NCBI GenBank assembly: GCA_944390355.1
Contig: CALXPT010000002.1
Coordinates: 62,001 to 126,000, forward strand
DNA from: an uncultured Alphaproteobacteria bacterium
Lineage (GTDB): Bacteria > Pseudomonadota > Alphaproteobacteria > RF32 > CAG-239
Direction of reading: 5' to 3'
Length of the DNA: 64,000 nucleotides
Under the pieces are notes generated by a model. That model was not told the origin of the DNA. It was given only the letters and a program-made list of their open reading frames with translations, and did no database searches. The number at the start of each line of letters is the position of its first letter. The first letter of the stretch is position 1. This document shows, in pieces, positions 9,622-18,760 of the stretch. The position numbers and the translations under genes were made by a program.

Positions 9622-9631
9622 GTTTTAGAAA

Positions 9632-9660
9632 AAGCCGTTTCAAAAGAAACGGTTTTTTTT
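9632..9660 (+). terminator. Terminator of the rpmF-to-merR operon
   Basis: AGCCGTTTC AAAA GAAACGG followed by eight T. Confidence 0.9.
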
Positions 9661-9729
9661 GATGAAAAAAGAATCTGTTGCAAAAAAATAAATAAATCCT
9701 TAAAATAAATACTTTAAGGAAGAGGTAAA

Positions 9730-11055
9730 ATGGGAAAAGCCAAAGAGTTACAGGCGGTATTAAAATATTTTGATGAAAGTATGAAGGCGAGTAACTCCCT
9801 TCATATACAGACCGCGTTGGAAAAATTTTCAATGTTTAGCGAACATCGGGATTTTGGGTCGGCATCGGCAGACATATTTTGGCGTTTTCTGTCGTCAATA
9901 AAAAGAAATCAGGAGAAAATCGCATATAGTGCGTTATATCGTCCCTCTGAGACGGAAATTTATCGTAAGAGGTTATATACATCAACAAAAATGTTTAACC
10001 AAGCTTTGCCTTTGCTTAAAGTAGATGATTATAACAAAGAGCAGGCGGAAGGTTATATAAGAAAACATGAACTGGGCGTAAGCACGCGGGTTAAAGATTT
10101 TGTTAAAAACAAAACCTCAAACGGCGAAAGATATTATTCCACCGGACAGAGAATAAAACAAATTTATGAGTTTTATAAACAGACGGAGCAGTATAAACCG
10201 GAAGAAATCAAGAAAAAGACCCAAGAACTGTTTGATTTGCTGACAGATTCTGATGTTGATGTTAGGCATACGCATTTCAGTCCGATGTATGACTTGTTGA
10301 CAAGGGCAGCCAAGCATCGCCCGCAAAATATCCAGTTAAAACTCTTTGAAACAAGTTTGCCTCAGCAAAAGACAATGGACAAAGAGCTACTCAAAACAAT
10401 CGTAAAAGTATATGTAGATTCGCTAATGAAAAAGAAAGAGCCTCATGAGTTTAATATGAGCGCGATGCAAAAATTTGGCTTGATGTTAAAAGCGGCGGTT
10501 CGGAAAAATTCATTTTCACGAGATGAGGTAAAAGAGCTGGCAAAAATCTTAAAGACGCACCCGTTTCGAACGACATTGGCAGAAAAACACTTAAATAAGA
10601 TGGCTGATGATTTGGTTGAAACCTACGATGCAAAAGAGAGTAAAGAGATAAACAAACTTTTGGATTGGCAGAAGAAAGCTCCGCGTAAACGGATGATAGA
10701 AAAAGCCGCACAAGAAAATGTGATTATAGCCGGATTATATCAAAAATTGGTATTGGAACAAGACATAGGCAGAATAAATTTAGAGCAAAAATATCAAGAA
10801 GAAAAAGGAGCTTTGGGGCAAAGCATAGTTGCAGAATATCAAAAAATATCAAATAAAAACAAAGCGCAACAAAATGTATTGAAACAAAATCACCAAAAGA
10901 ATCAAGAAACATTTGCCATAATAGAACGCAAACTAAAACTAATCGGCCCAAAGAGGAGTTTTTATTTTCAAATAATCAATGACGCCATAGCAAAAGGCTA
11001 TATAGCAAAGCCTAAACTTGAACATCCGTACCAAAAAGACGGCTATGAACTTTAG
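9730..11055 (+). CDS. Unknown helical, Lys/Glu-rich protein
   Basis: 441 residues that I do not recognise. It has no signal peptide or membrane segment; composition (Lys, Glu, Gln, Ala, Leu) predicts mostly alpha-helix, with a likely coiled coil near 345-410 (NLEQKYQEEKGALGQ and onward). The start has a good site (AGGAAGAGG, 6 bases before ATG). The stop codon overlaps the stop of convergent murQ by a few bases with no terminator between. Probably cytoplasmic; function unknown. Confidence 0.75.
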   Translation: MGKAKELQAVLKYFDESMKASNSLHIQTALEKFSMFSEHRDFGSASADIFWRFLSSIKRNQEKIAYSALYRPSETEIYRKRLYTSTKMFNQALPLLKVDDYNKEQAEGYIRKHELGVSTRVKDFVKNKTSNGERYYSTGQRIKQIYEFYKQTEQYKPEEIKKKTQELFDLLTDSDVDVRHTHFSPMYDLLTRAAKHRPQNIQLKLFETSLPQQKTMDKELLKTIVKVYVDSLMKKKEPHEFNMSAMQKFGLMLKAAVRKNSFSRDEVKELAKILKTHPFRTTLAEKHLNKMADDLVETYDAKESKEINKLLDWQKKAPRKRMIEKAAQENVIIAGLYQKLVLEQDIGRINLEQKYQEEKGALGQSIVAEYQKISNKNKAQQNVLKQNHQKNQETFAIIERKLKLIGPKRSFYFQIINDAIAKGYIAKPKLEHPYQKDGYEL

Positions 11056-11936
11056 TCTTTCAGGACGCGTCGTAAAAAGCCGTTATTTTTAGCTAATAAA
11101 AGCTCAGCCTCTTGCATGGAGCAAGATTTTCGAGCCATAACGCAGGCCAGTTTAACGTTTTGTGTTTGTTGAATAAGCTCCAAAGCTTTTTTATGAGAGA
11201 CCTGACCGATTTCCGCCACGAAACGAACGCCGCGGTTAATGAGTTTGTCATTTTGCAAACAAACATCAATCATATAGTTGCGATAAGTTTTGCCGATTTT
11301 AATCATAGCACCGGTTGATAGCATATTTAAAATCATTTTTTGAGCAGAACCTGATTTCATGCGGGAAGAACCGGTAATAACTTCCGGCCCGAGAATAGGG
11401 TTGATGAAGATATTGGCAAATTCCTGCATTTTAGCATGAGGGTTGGAAGAAACGGCGATTGTAAAAGCACCGGCATTTTGCGCGACTTTAAGTACGGTTG
11501 TACAATAGAGAGGGTTGCCGGAAGCAGAAACCGCCACCACAACGTCATGAGGCATTGGAGAGAAAGAGTTAATATCTTGCAGGGCGAGAGATAGGGAATC
11601 TTCGGCATTTTCAACGGCGTAGTGCAAGGCCTTGTCGCCGCCGGCAATAAAGGCTTGCACCAAATCGGGGGAAACACCGAAAGTCGGCGGACATTCCGAT
11701 GCGTCAAGCACGCAAATACGCCCGCTCGTACCGGCACCAAAATAAGCAAGACGACCGCCGTTTTTGATAGATTCGGCAATGATATCGATAGCTTGTGCAA
11801 TTTGCGGCAAAACTTTTTTAATAGCCGAGGCGACTTTTCTGTCCTCGTTATTGATGGTTTGAGCAATTTCAAAAGACGACATTAAATCAATATCTTGTGT
11901 CTTAGAGTTTGCTTTTTCGGTTAAAATAGTGCTCAT
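11052..11936 (-). CDS. murQ: N-acetylmuramic acid 6-phosphate etherase MurQ
   Basis: Cleaves the lactyl ether of MurNAc-6-P to GlcNAc-6-P plus D-lactate in peptidoglycan recycling; cytoplasmic. 294 residues from the ATG at 11936, which has AGAGG upstream; the frame stays open further back without a site. SIS-domain signature LAYFGAGTSGRICVLDASE with the catalytic Glu in ASECPPTFG, then SGNPLY and SRMKSGSAQKMILNML, all typical. No anhMurNAc kinase gene lies next to it. The VanX-type dipeptidase at 44452 may belong to the same recycling theme. Confidence 0.95.
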   Translation of the reverse strand: MSTILTEKANSKTQDIDLMSSFEIAQTINNEDRKVASAIKKVLPQIAQAIDIIAESIKNGGRLAYFGAGTSGRICVLDASECPPTFGVSPDLVQAFIAGGDKALHYAVENAEDSLSLALQDINSFSPMPHDVVVAVSASGNPLYCTTVLKVAQNAGAFTIAVSSNPHAKMQEFANIFINPILGPEVITGSSRMKSGSAQKMILNMLSTGAMIKIGKTYRNYMIDVCLQNDKLINRGVRFVAEIGQVSHKKALELIQQTQNVKLACVMARKSCSMQEAELLLAKNNGFLRRVLKD

Positions 11937-11992
11937 GATTAATACCTCTGCCAAACAAGTTGTCATGATAGTAAAAATAAGTTAAAATAAAA

Positions 11993-12032
11993 TAAAAAAA
12001 TCCTCTAAGGTCATAACCTTAAAGGATTTAGT
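11993..12032 (-). terminator. Terminator after the unknown gene at 12040-12789
   Basis: On the minus strand AATCCTTTAAGGT, loop, ACCTTAGAGGATT followed by a T-rich run, just after the stop codon. Confidence 0.82.
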
Positions 12033-12039
12033 TTAATCG

Positions 12040-12789
12040 TTAGTGCAACATTTCATGAACTGAGGCATTGTCTCCTTCATAAAGAATATCGGTAAAGCCG
12101 TCATTCCAAGTCGGATAGTTGTTGATGTAAATGTCATCAATATCCAAGTTGAGATAAGACTTTATCGGAAAGTCCCAAACATCATCCCAAGTAATGTTTC
12201 CCATGTAGAGCTGAAACAGTATCCAGAAGTATTTGAGATTTTCTTCTCTTTGCGAAGAGGGAAGAGATTCGGCCATATTGTAGAAAATAGAGCCGACATT
12301 TCCGATTTCCCAATCGGAGAGAGAATGTAGCATCATTTGCTTGGTAAATTCCGCCTTGCCCGTTTTATCATAGGCAAGATAGAGTGCCGTAATCTGATAA
12401 GAGTCCATGTTGTCGGGAACAAGAGCCAGAAATTGAGACTTGTTCAAACGCATGGAGTCTTCGATGTTGGCACGGGGATTTACACCATTGAGGTAGCTTT
12501 GGGCAATGCATGTTTTTTTTACAGCCAAATCAAAAGATTTTGCATTGTCAAAAGCGGCCGGTTTAGGAGATGGAATGGCAAGCGTAGCAGTAGGAGTTTT
12601 TGCGTTGATACAAGATTTATTATTCCAAAGCAAAAACACCATGACGGCAAGTGCAATACCAATAATCCAAATCCACATCGGGTCAACTTTTTTTTGAGTT
12701 TTGGCACAGTGGCGAATGTAAATGAGAATACACGCCAAAGCAATGGCTGAAGCCATAACTGAAATAAAAAAGAATAATTCCATATACAT
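12040..12789 (-). CDS. Unknown membrane-anchored protein
   Basis: 249 residues, not recognised. Two hydrophobic segments (about 3-24 and 38-55) flank a short basic loop (RHCAKTQKKVD), followed by a Pro/Ala linker and a soluble domain of about 170 residues rich in Asp, Asn and Tyr, probably periplasmic. It has no Shine-Dalgarno sequence; the leader is CTTTAAATTTTT directly before ATG. An ATG two codons in would serve equally well. Own promoter and own terminator: a stand-alone gene. Confidence 0.72.
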   Translation of the reverse strand: MYMELFFFISVMASAIALACILIYIRHCAKTQKKVDPMWIWIIGIALAVMVFLLWNNKSCINAKTPTATLAIPSPKPAAFDNAKSFDLAVKKTCIAQSYLNGVNPRANIEDSMRLNKSQFLALVPDNMDSYQITALYLAYDKTGKAEFTKQMMLHSLSDWEIGNVGSIFYNMAESLPSSQREENLKYFWILFQLYMGNITWDDVWDFPIKSYLNLDIDDIYINNYPTWNDGFTDILYEGDNASVHEMLH

Positions 12790-12800
12790 AAAAATTTAAA

Positions 12801-12840
12801 GTTCTGAGAAAGAAGATAACTTATTTGTCAAATTGTGTCA
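12801..12840 (-). promoter_or_regulatory. Promoter for the gene at 12040-12789
   Basis: Reading the minus strand: TTGACA, 17-base spacer, TATCTT, then an A/T-rich leader without a ribosome site. Confidence 0.55.
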
Positions 12841-12869
12841 ATAGAAAATAAATAAAAAAATTATATTCC

Positions 12870-12905
12870 CTTAAGCGAACCTTAAGTTTACAATGTTGAT
12901 ATGAT
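12870..12905 (+). promoter_or_regulatory. Direct-repeat regulator box and promoter of the ygiW-qseBC operon
   Basis: CTTAAG (12870-12875), 5 bases, CTTAAG (12881-12886): the tandem-half-site layout bound by PmrA/QseB-type response regulators. A -10-like TATGAT lies at 12900-12905, so the box covers the -35 position, where an activator would contact RNA polymerase. It sits upstream of an operon that itself encodes such a regulator, so autoregulation is the simple reading. Confidence 0.62.
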
Positions 12906-12952
12906 GATGTAAAACAGATATAACTTTCAAATATAATTAAAGGAGAACCGTA

Positions 12953-13330
12953 ATGAATAAATTTTTAGCAGTTTCTGCATTAGCAATCACCTTAGGTTAT
13001 GCAACATTTGCACAGGCTCAAGGCGGCTTTACAGGAAAAGCTCAGCCACAAGGAGGTTATACCGGTCCGACGATTGATACCGTGAGTGTCGCCGACGCCA
13101 AGAAATTGAGTGATGACACACCGGTTGTTTTGGTCGGCAAAATTTCAAAAAGCTTGGGTGGTGAAAAATATTTATTCTCAGATGGAACGGATACGGTAAC
13201 CATCGAGATTGATGATGATGACTGGAGAGGTCTCAGCGTCAGCGAAAAAGATACGGTTGAAATCAGAGGTGAAGTTGATAAAGATTTCTTAAGTGTAGAA
13301 ATCGACGTAGACTCAATCTCTAAAAAATAA
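12953..13330 (+). CDS. YgiW/YdeI-type OB-fold stress protein (BOF family)
   Basis: 125-residue periplasmic protein. Signal peptide of about 22 residues ending AQA, then a Gly/Gln linker and the bacterial OB-fold (BOF) domain: SVADAKKLSDDTPVVLVGKI, KYLFSDGTDTVTIEID, TVEIRGEVDKD, which is the YgiW/YdeI pattern. In enterobacteria and Pasteurellaceae such genes sit next to qseBC and give tolerance to stress and cationic peptides. Here it leads the operon, 14 bases before the response-regulator gene, with AAAGGAGAA as ribosome site. Confidence 0.88.
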   Translation: MNKFLAVSALAITLGYATFAQAQGGFTGKAQPQGGYTGPTIDTVSVADAKKLSDDTPVVLVGKISKSLGGEKYLFSDGTDTVTIEIDDDDWRGLSVSEKDTVEIRGEVDKDFLSVEIDVDSISKK

Positions 13331-13344
13331 GGCAGGCCAAGACA

Positions 13345-14001
13345 ATGCGCATACTCTTAATCGAGGATGACAGACTGATAGGTGATGGTCTAAATGTTGG
13401 TCTGAACCGCTTGGGATTTACGACAGATTGGTTTCAAAACGGAGAAGACGGTTATGAGGCTCTTTCTTCTGCACCATATGATGCTGTTGTCCTCGATTTA
13501 GGGCTGCCGGATAAAGACGGGCTATCGATATTAAAGGATTGGCGTAAAAATAAGCACAACGAGCCGGTTTTGATTTTAACGGCACAGGGAGATGTCGACC
13601 AAAGGATAATAGGGTTAGACAGCGGAGCAGATGATTATTTGAGTAAACCGTTTGCCTTAGCGGAAGTAGCGGCACGACTGAAGGCGCTTATCCGTCGGAG
13701 CAGCAATTGCCTTGTACCGGAGATTAGATATAAAGATATTGTATTTCATCCGGATACCAAAACGGTTGAAAAGGAAGGAAAATTAGTTGTATTAGCCCCT
13801 AAAGAGTTAATGCTTTTGGAGCTGATGTTGATGAACAGAAACAAGGTTATGTCGAAAGATATATTGGAAAACAAATTATATTCGTGGGATGAAGAAGTGC
13901 AAAGCAATGCCGTAGAAGTGCATATCCACCATATACGAAAGAAATTGGGAAAAGGTATCATCAAAACCATAAATAAAATTGGCTATATAATGGAAGATTA
14001 A
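13345..14001 (+). CDS. OmpR-family response regulator (QseB/PmrA-like)
   Basis: 218 residues: receiver domain with acidic pocket (EDD, residues 7-9), phospho-acceptor Asp51 (VVLDLGLPDKDG) and conserved Lys in LSKPFALAE, then a C-terminal winged helix (LMLLELMLMNRNKVMSKDILENKL, IHHIRKKLGKGI). Its nearest relatives by pattern and neighbours are QseB, PmrA and TctD. The stop codon shares bases with the kinase start (TAATG), indicating translational coupling. Likely binds the CTTAAG repeat upstream of its own operon. Confidence 0.9.
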   Translation: MRILLIEDDRLIGDGLNVGLNRLGFTTDWFQNGEDGYEALSSAPYDAVVLDLGLPDKDGLSILKDWRKNKHNEPVLILTAQGDVDQRIIGLDSGADDYLSKPFALAEVAARLKALIRRSSNCLVPEIRYKDIVFHPDTKTVEKEGKLVVLAPKELMLLELMLMNRNKVMSKDILENKLYSWDEEVQSNAVEVHIHHIRKKLGKGIIKTINKIGYIMED

Positions 14002-15356
14002 TGAAAGATTTAAGCTTAAAACAACGGTTAATAATATCATTTTGCGTGGTAGCAATAGGAATTTGGGGCGGCTCGGCTGCCCTTTCTTGGTATGAGAGCA
14101 GGGAATATGTAAATGAGTTTTACGACACCTATCAGCTGCATTTAGCGCGCCAATTATCGACGGCGGATTGGAGCAATATCAAGCCTGGGACGCAAGACCG
14201 AGTTAATGATTTGATAGAAGAGTTGGAAGATGACGGCGAAGATGAAGACGAGGCGTTAGGGCTGGCAGTATTTGATAAAAACGGAGAGATGATATTTAAT
14301 GATGACGAGGACGGTAAGTATTTTGTCTTTAACCCCAAAGCATCGGGATTTGTGAATCAGCCGAACGGACACAAGGGGAAGATGTGGCGGATTATATGGA
14401 TGAAGAGTGTAGACGGAGACTATACGATTGCCGTCGGACAAGAGCTGAAATACAGGAATAAGGCCGCAACGGAAATGGTGGAAGAGGCCGTCGGCCCATG
14501 GATAATCGGTTTGGCAATTTTGCTGTTGGCGATAATATTTTTGGTTACGAAAGAGCTTAGACCGTTAAAAAGAATAACCAAAAATTTATCAAGCAGGGGA
14601 GCGGATGATTTTTCGCCCTTAAGCGATAAAGAAATTCCGCAAGAAATCAAACCTCTAATCAGTTCGATGAATGAGCTGTTTGATAAGATAGACAAGATGT
14701 TGGTGAGAGAAAGAAGCTTTATTTCGGATGCTGCCCATGAATTAAGAAGCCCGTTAACGGCGATGAAAGTCCAGCTTGAGGTTGCGGAATTAGCGGGTGA
14801 TGATAAGGAGACACATGAAAAAGCACTGGCTAATTTAACACAAGGATTGGAGCGAGTCTCACGGTTGGTGGAACAACTATTGGCGTTGTCAAGATTAGAG
14901 AGCAATGCCATCCGATATAAGGAGTTTGCCCCATTAGACTGGGCAAGTATAATGGATAATGTAAACAAAGAACAAAAACAGTTGGCCGAAGAAAAGAAAA
15001 TCAGCTTAACAAGCGAGATATCGGAACCATATTTTATAAACGAAGGGCAGAGTTTTTTGTGGTCGCTGTTGTTAAGAAATTTGATAGATAATGCAATAAA
15101 ATATTCGAAAGAAGGCGCGGATATAAGGATAATTTTGAATTCTGAAAAATTGTCGGTAAGTAATAATAAAATAACGTTGAATAGTAAAAACATAGCGCGT
15201 CTGGGCGAAAGGTTTTTCCGACCGGCGGGACAAAACATCAACGGCAGTGGTTTAGGATTGTCGATAGTCAAAAAAATTGCACGGCTGCATAATTGTGAAA
15301 TGCAAATAACCGTGCAAGGTGATATATTTACGGTAACAATAAACCGTGTAGAATAA
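14001..15356 (+). CDS. Sensor histidine kinase (QseC/PmrB-like)
   Basis: 451 residues. TM1 at about 10-30, a periplasmic sensor domain of about 135 residues with a very acidic stretch (EELEDDGEDEDEALG), TM2 near 166-183, a HAMP-like linker, the H-box with His246 (SDAAHELRSPLTAM), N-box (LIDNAIKYS) and G-box (GSGLGLSIVKK). The kinase is complete. The acidic sensor cluster resembles metal- or cationic-peptide-sensing PmrB/QseC proteins, but the signal is not provable here. Ends 4 bases from the stop of convergent rmlB with no hairpin between. Confidence 0.9.
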   Translation: MKDLSLKQRLIISFCVVAIGIWGGSAALSWYESREYVNEFYDTYQLHLARQLSTADWSNIKPGTQDRVNDLIEELEDDGEDEDEALGLAVFDKNGEMIFNDDEDGKYFVFNPKASGFVNQPNGHKGKMWRIIWMKSVDGDYTIAVGQELKYRNKAATEMVEEAVGPWIIGLAILLLAIIFLVTKELRPLKRITKNLSSRGADDFSPLSDKEIPQEIKPLISSMNELFDKIDKMLVRERSFISDAAHELRSPLTAMKVQLEVAELAGDDKETHEKALANLTQGLERVSRLVEQLLALSRLESNAIRYKEFAPLDWASIMDNVNKEQKQLAEEKKISLTSEISEPYFINEGQSFLWSLLLRNLIDNAIKYSKEGADIRIILNSEKLSVSNNKITLNSKNIARLGERFFRPAGQNINGSGLGLSIVKKIARLHNCEMQITVQGDIFTVTINRVE

Positions 15357-15360
15357 GGAG

Positions 15361-16395
15361 CTAGGCGGTTTTCTTTAACATATTGTGCTTAGCCAAATAC
15401 CAGTCGACAGTTTTTACGATACCGGTATCAAAAGTTTCATCCGGTTTCCAACCGAGTTCTTGAATAAGTTTGGAAGCGTCAATGGCATAACGGAAATCGT
15501 GTCCGGCGCGGTCTTGAACAAATACAATTTGCTCGGCATATTTGCGACCGTCATCGCGCGGAGCTTTTTCATCCAAGATAGCGCAAATTCTGTTTACGAT
15601 TTCAATATTGTTACGTTCGTTATGTCCGCCGACGTTGTAAGTTTCGCCGGATTTTCCATTGTGGAAAATAAGATCAATAGCTTTGCAGTGGTCAAGAACG
15701 AACAACCAGTCGCGCACATTTTCACCTTTGCCGTAGATAGGTAAGTTTTTGCCGTTCAGGGCATTAGAAATAATTTTAGGAATAAGTTTTTCTTCATGCT
15801 GTTTCGGCCCATAATTATTGGAGCAGTTAGAAGTAGTTACGTTGAGACCAAAAGTATGAAAATAAGCCCGCACCAAGAAATCGGAACTGGCTTTGCTTGC
15901 GGAATAAGGCGAGTTAGGAGCATAAGGCGTAGTTTCTTTGAAGAATCCTTCCGCACCGAGAGCCCCATAAACTTCATCGGTAGAAATGTGGTGAAAACGG
16001 CAGTTTTCATAACCGGATTTGACTTGGTTCGGCGCCGTCATCCACAATTTGCGAGCCGCTTCAAGGAGATTGAACGTTCCGACAATATTAGTTTCAATAA
16101 AAGGTCTCGGCCCGCTGATAGAATTATCGACATGACTCTCGGCGGCGAAGTGGATAACCCCGCGGATGTCGTGTTGGATAAAAAGGTTTTCAATAAAATC
16201 TTTATCGCAAATATCGCCTTGGATGAAAGAATAGTTGGGGAGATTTTCGCATTCTTTAAGATTTTGCAAATTTCCGGCATAGGTTAATTTATCAAGATTA
16301 ATGATATGATAATTAGGATATTTTTTGCAAAAATAAGGAACAAAGTTAGAGCCGATAAAACCGGCACCGCCTGTAATTAAAATTGTTTGAGACAT
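15361..16395 (-). CDS. rmlB: dTDP-glucose 4,6-dehydratase
   Basis: Second step of dTDP-L-rhamnose synthesis. 344 residues of the extended short-chain dehydrogenase type: NAD-binding GGAGFIGSNFV at the N-terminus, HFAAESHVDNS, the STDEVYG segment, YSASKASSD with the catalytic Tyr and Lys, and NYGPKQHEEKLIP. It is the last gene of rmlACDB and overlaps rmlD by 19 bases. Confidence 0.96.
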   Translation of the reverse strand: MSQTILITGGAGFIGSNFVPYFCKKYPNYHIINLDKLTYAGNLQNLKECENLPNYSFIQGDICDKDFIENLFIQHDIRGVIHFAAESHVDNSISGPRPFIETNIVGTFNLLEAARKLWMTAPNQVKSGYENCRFHHISTDEVYGALGAEGFFKETTPYAPNSPYSASKASSDFLVRAYFHTFGLNVTTSNCSNNYGPKQHEEKLIPKIISNALNGKNLPIYGKGENVRDWLFVLDHCKAIDLIFHNGKSGETYNVGGHNERNNIEIVNRICAILDEKAPRDDGRKYAEQIVFVQDRAGHDFRYAIDASKLIQELGWKPDETFDTGIVKTVDWYLAKHNMLKKTA

Positions 16396-17198
16396 TTTTC
16401 AAGACTTTCCTTCCAATAAGGGATGTTAAGATTAAAGGTTGATTTAATTTTGCTTTTATCGAGAACGCTGTAAAATGGGCGTTTGGCTTTGGTAGGGTAG
16501 GCGGAAGAAGGAATAGGGTTAACCTTGCAGTTAAGCCGCGCCAAAGACATAATTTCATGAGCGAAGTCAAACCAAGAGCAAACACCTTCGTTGGTAAAAT
16601 GGTAGATACCGCTGTTATTTTCGTTTAGTTGAGGAAGAATGGCAACGATAGCCTGAGCCAAATCGGCGGCACAGGTAGGTGTACCGATTTGGTCATTAAC
16701 GACGTTAATGGTATCTTTTTCGGAGCCGAGTTTAAGCATGGTCTTAACAAAATTTCCGCCATAAGGGGAGTAGAGCCAAGCAGTACGAATAACGACAGCG
16801 GTTTGGGCATGTTTCAAAATCTCGGTTTCTCCGGCAAGCTTTGTGCGCCCGTAAACGGAAATCGGATGAGGGGCATCATCGGGCGTATAAGGTTTATGCC
16901 CGCACCCGTCAAAAACATAATCGGTAGAGACATGAATGATTTTAGCACCCGATTGGGCTAAATTTTTCGGCCCGACGACATTAATGGCATAGGCTTTTTC
17001 CTCATCATCTTCAGCTTTATCAACGGCGGTATAAGCGGCACAATTAATAATTGTATCAATATTGCTTTGATGAACAAAATCAAAAACGGCTTGAGCATTT
17101 GTAATATCAAGGGTGTCGACATCGGTTAAGACGGCTTCGGGCAAGAGCTTAGCCAGTTCAGAACCGAGTTGTCCTCTGCTACCAGTAATCAGGAACAT
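16377..17198 (-). CDS. rmlD: dTDP-4-dehydrorhamnose reductase
   Basis: Last step of dTDP-L-rhamnose synthesis, NADPH-dependent. 273 residues, with TGSRGQLGSELAKLLP at the N-terminus, NCAAYTAVDKAEDDEE, HVSTDYVFDG and YGRTKLAGE (catalytic Tyr/Lys). Ribosome site AAAGGA before the ATG. Overlaps both rmlC (20 bases) and rmlB (19 bases), so the operon is tightly coupled. Confidence 0.95.
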   Translation of the reverse strand: MFLITGSRGQLGSELAKLLPEAVLTDVDTLDITNAQAVFDFVHQSNIDTIINCAAYTAVDKAEDDEEKAYAINVVGPKNLAQSGAKIIHVSTDYVFDGCGHKPYTPDDAPHPISVYGRTKLAGETEILKHAQTAVVIRTAWLYSPYGGNFVKTMLKLGSEKDTINVVNDQIGTPTCAADLAQAIVAILPQLNENNSGIYHFTNEGVCSWFDFAHEIMSLARLNCKVNPIPSSAYPTKAKRPFYSVLDKSKIKSTFNLNIPYWKESLEKCLKQF

Positions 17199-17727
17199 CT
17201 TTTAATCCTTTCGCAATATTATCTTTTTCGGAAGTAATAATTTTATCATGAGGGATTTTCCAATCGACATGAATATCTGGATCATCAAAGCGGATGCCGA
17301 ATTCAGATTCTTTGCAGTAGAGATTATCGCATTTATAGGAGAAGACGGCCTTTGGGGTTAAGACGGAAAAGCCGTGGAGAAAACCTCTGGGGATAAAGAG
17401 TTGGCGTTTATTTTCCGCGGAGAGCTCGACGGAGACGTATTGCCCGAAGGTAGGAGAGTTTTTTCGAATATCCACGGCAACATCAAGAACCGTTCCTTCA
17501 AGCACGCGGACGAGTTTAGCCTGAGCATGTTCGCCGAGTTGGCAGTGCAAGCCGCGTACGACGCCGTAATGAGACTGAGATTGATTGTCTTGAACAAAAC
17601 GTGCATTGATACCGTTTTTGATAAATTCGGCCTCGTTATAGCTTTCGAAAAAATAACCGCGGTTATCTTCAAAAACGCGAGGTTCGACAATAACAACCCC
17701 ATCAATTTTGGTTTTAATAAAGTTCAT
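17179..17727 (-). CDS. rmlC: dTDP-4-dehydrorhamnose 3,5-epimerase
   Basis: Cupin epimerase of the dTDP-L-rhamnose pathway. 182 residues from the ATG at 17727, preferred over one four codons upstream because GAGGAG stands 4 bases before it. Core motifs: RGYFFESYNEAEF, QDNQSQSHYGVVRGLHCQ with the catalytic His, and IPRGFLHGFSVL. Overlaps the end of rmlA by 14 bases. Confidence 0.95.
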   Translation of the reverse strand: MNFIKTKIDGVVIVEPRVFEDNRGYFFESYNEAEFIKNGINARFVQDNQSQSHYGVVRGLHCQLGEHAQAKLVRVLEGTVLDVAVDIRKNSPTFGQYVSVELSAENKRQLFIPRGFLHGFSVLTPKAVFSYKCDNLYCKESEFGIRFDDPDIHVDWKIPHDKIITSEKDNIAKGLKDVPDYW

Positions 17728-18601
17728 GATACTCCTCATAGACTTTGGTTAAATATTTTTTGTAGTCACCATCGTGAAATTCATCAATTAAAGCGAGCAT
17801 TTGAGCATCGGAAATAAAGTTTCGACGATAAGCAATTTCTTCAATGCAGGCGATTTTCAAGCCCTGACGTTTTTCAATAATCTGCACGAATTGGCTTGAA
17901 TCCATCAAGCTGTCGGGTGTACCGGCATCGAGCCAAGCATTTCCGCGTTTCATGGGAACGACGCTCAAACGTTTTTCATTGAGATAAAGGTTGTTGATAT
18001 CGGTAATTTCGAGTTCACCGCGGGCAGAGGGCTTGAGGGTTCTGGCTTTTTCGACGATATCTGCGGGATAAAAGTACAGTCCGACTGAAGCATAATTTGA
18101 TTTTGGTTTTTGAGGCTTTTCCTCAATGGATAGGGCATTAAAATGCTCGTCAAATTCGACGACGCCGAAGCGTTGAGGATCGGAGACATGATAAGCAAAA
18201 ATCGTAGCTTTATTGCCCTTATTTTTTTCGACTTCTTCTTGGAAGCGGTGGAATTGGTCTCCCATATAGAAGATATTATCACCGAGGATGAGGCAAACAT
18301 CATCATTTTGAATAAAATCAGCTCCGATAGTAAAAGCCTGAGCAATGCCTTTGGGTTCATTTTGAATGGCATAGTGGATATTAAGGCCGTATTTTTCGCC
18401 GGTACCGAAGAGTTTTTCGATATTTGGGGTATCAACGGGAGTAGAGATGATTAAAATATCTTTAATACCAAACAACATGAGCGTAGATAAGGGATAATAA
18501 ATCATAGGTTTGTCATAAACAGGCAAGAGCTGTTTAGAAACGGTTTTAGTCAGCGGATAAAGTCTGGTGCCGCTACCACCGGCAAGGATAATACCTTTCA
18601 T
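17714..18601 (-). CDS. rmlA: Glucose-1-phosphate thymidylyltransferase
   Basis: First enzyme of dTDP-L-rhamnose synthesis (dTTP plus glucose-1-P). 295 residues with the nucleotidyltransferase signature LAGGSGTRLYPLT, then SKQLLPVYDKPMIYYPLS, LGDNIFYG-like LGDNIFYMGDQF and LEITDINNLYL. GGAGG precedes the ATG by 7 bases. First gene of the operon; the rhamnose would feed a surface polysaccharide, but no glycosyltransferase is encoded in this window. Confidence 0.96.
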   Translation of the reverse strand: MKGIILAGGSGTRLYPLTKTVSKQLLPVYDKPMIYYPLSTLMLFGIKDILIISTPVDTPNIEKLFGTGEKYGLNIHYAIQNEPKGIAQAFTIGADFIQNDDVCLILGDNIFYMGDQFHRFQEEVEKNKGNKATIFAYHVSDPQRFGVVEFDEHFNALSIEEKPQKPKSNYASVGLYFYPADIVEKARTLKPSARGELEITDINNLYLNEKRLSVVPMKRGNAWLDAGTPDSLMDSSQFVQIIEKRQGLKIACIEEIAYRRNFISDAQMLALIDEFHDGDYKKYLTKVYEEYHELY

Positions 18602-18760
18602 AAATATACCTCCTAAAGTCCATAGATAGAACTAGGATATAAGATTTTGAGAGAAAAACAAGCATAATATAAATATATTTGAAGATTTTTTTGAAAGAAC
18701 TTGCCCAAAGGTAAAAAAGAATTAGAATTAGGATGAAACAAATAAAGGATGGAGGATAAA

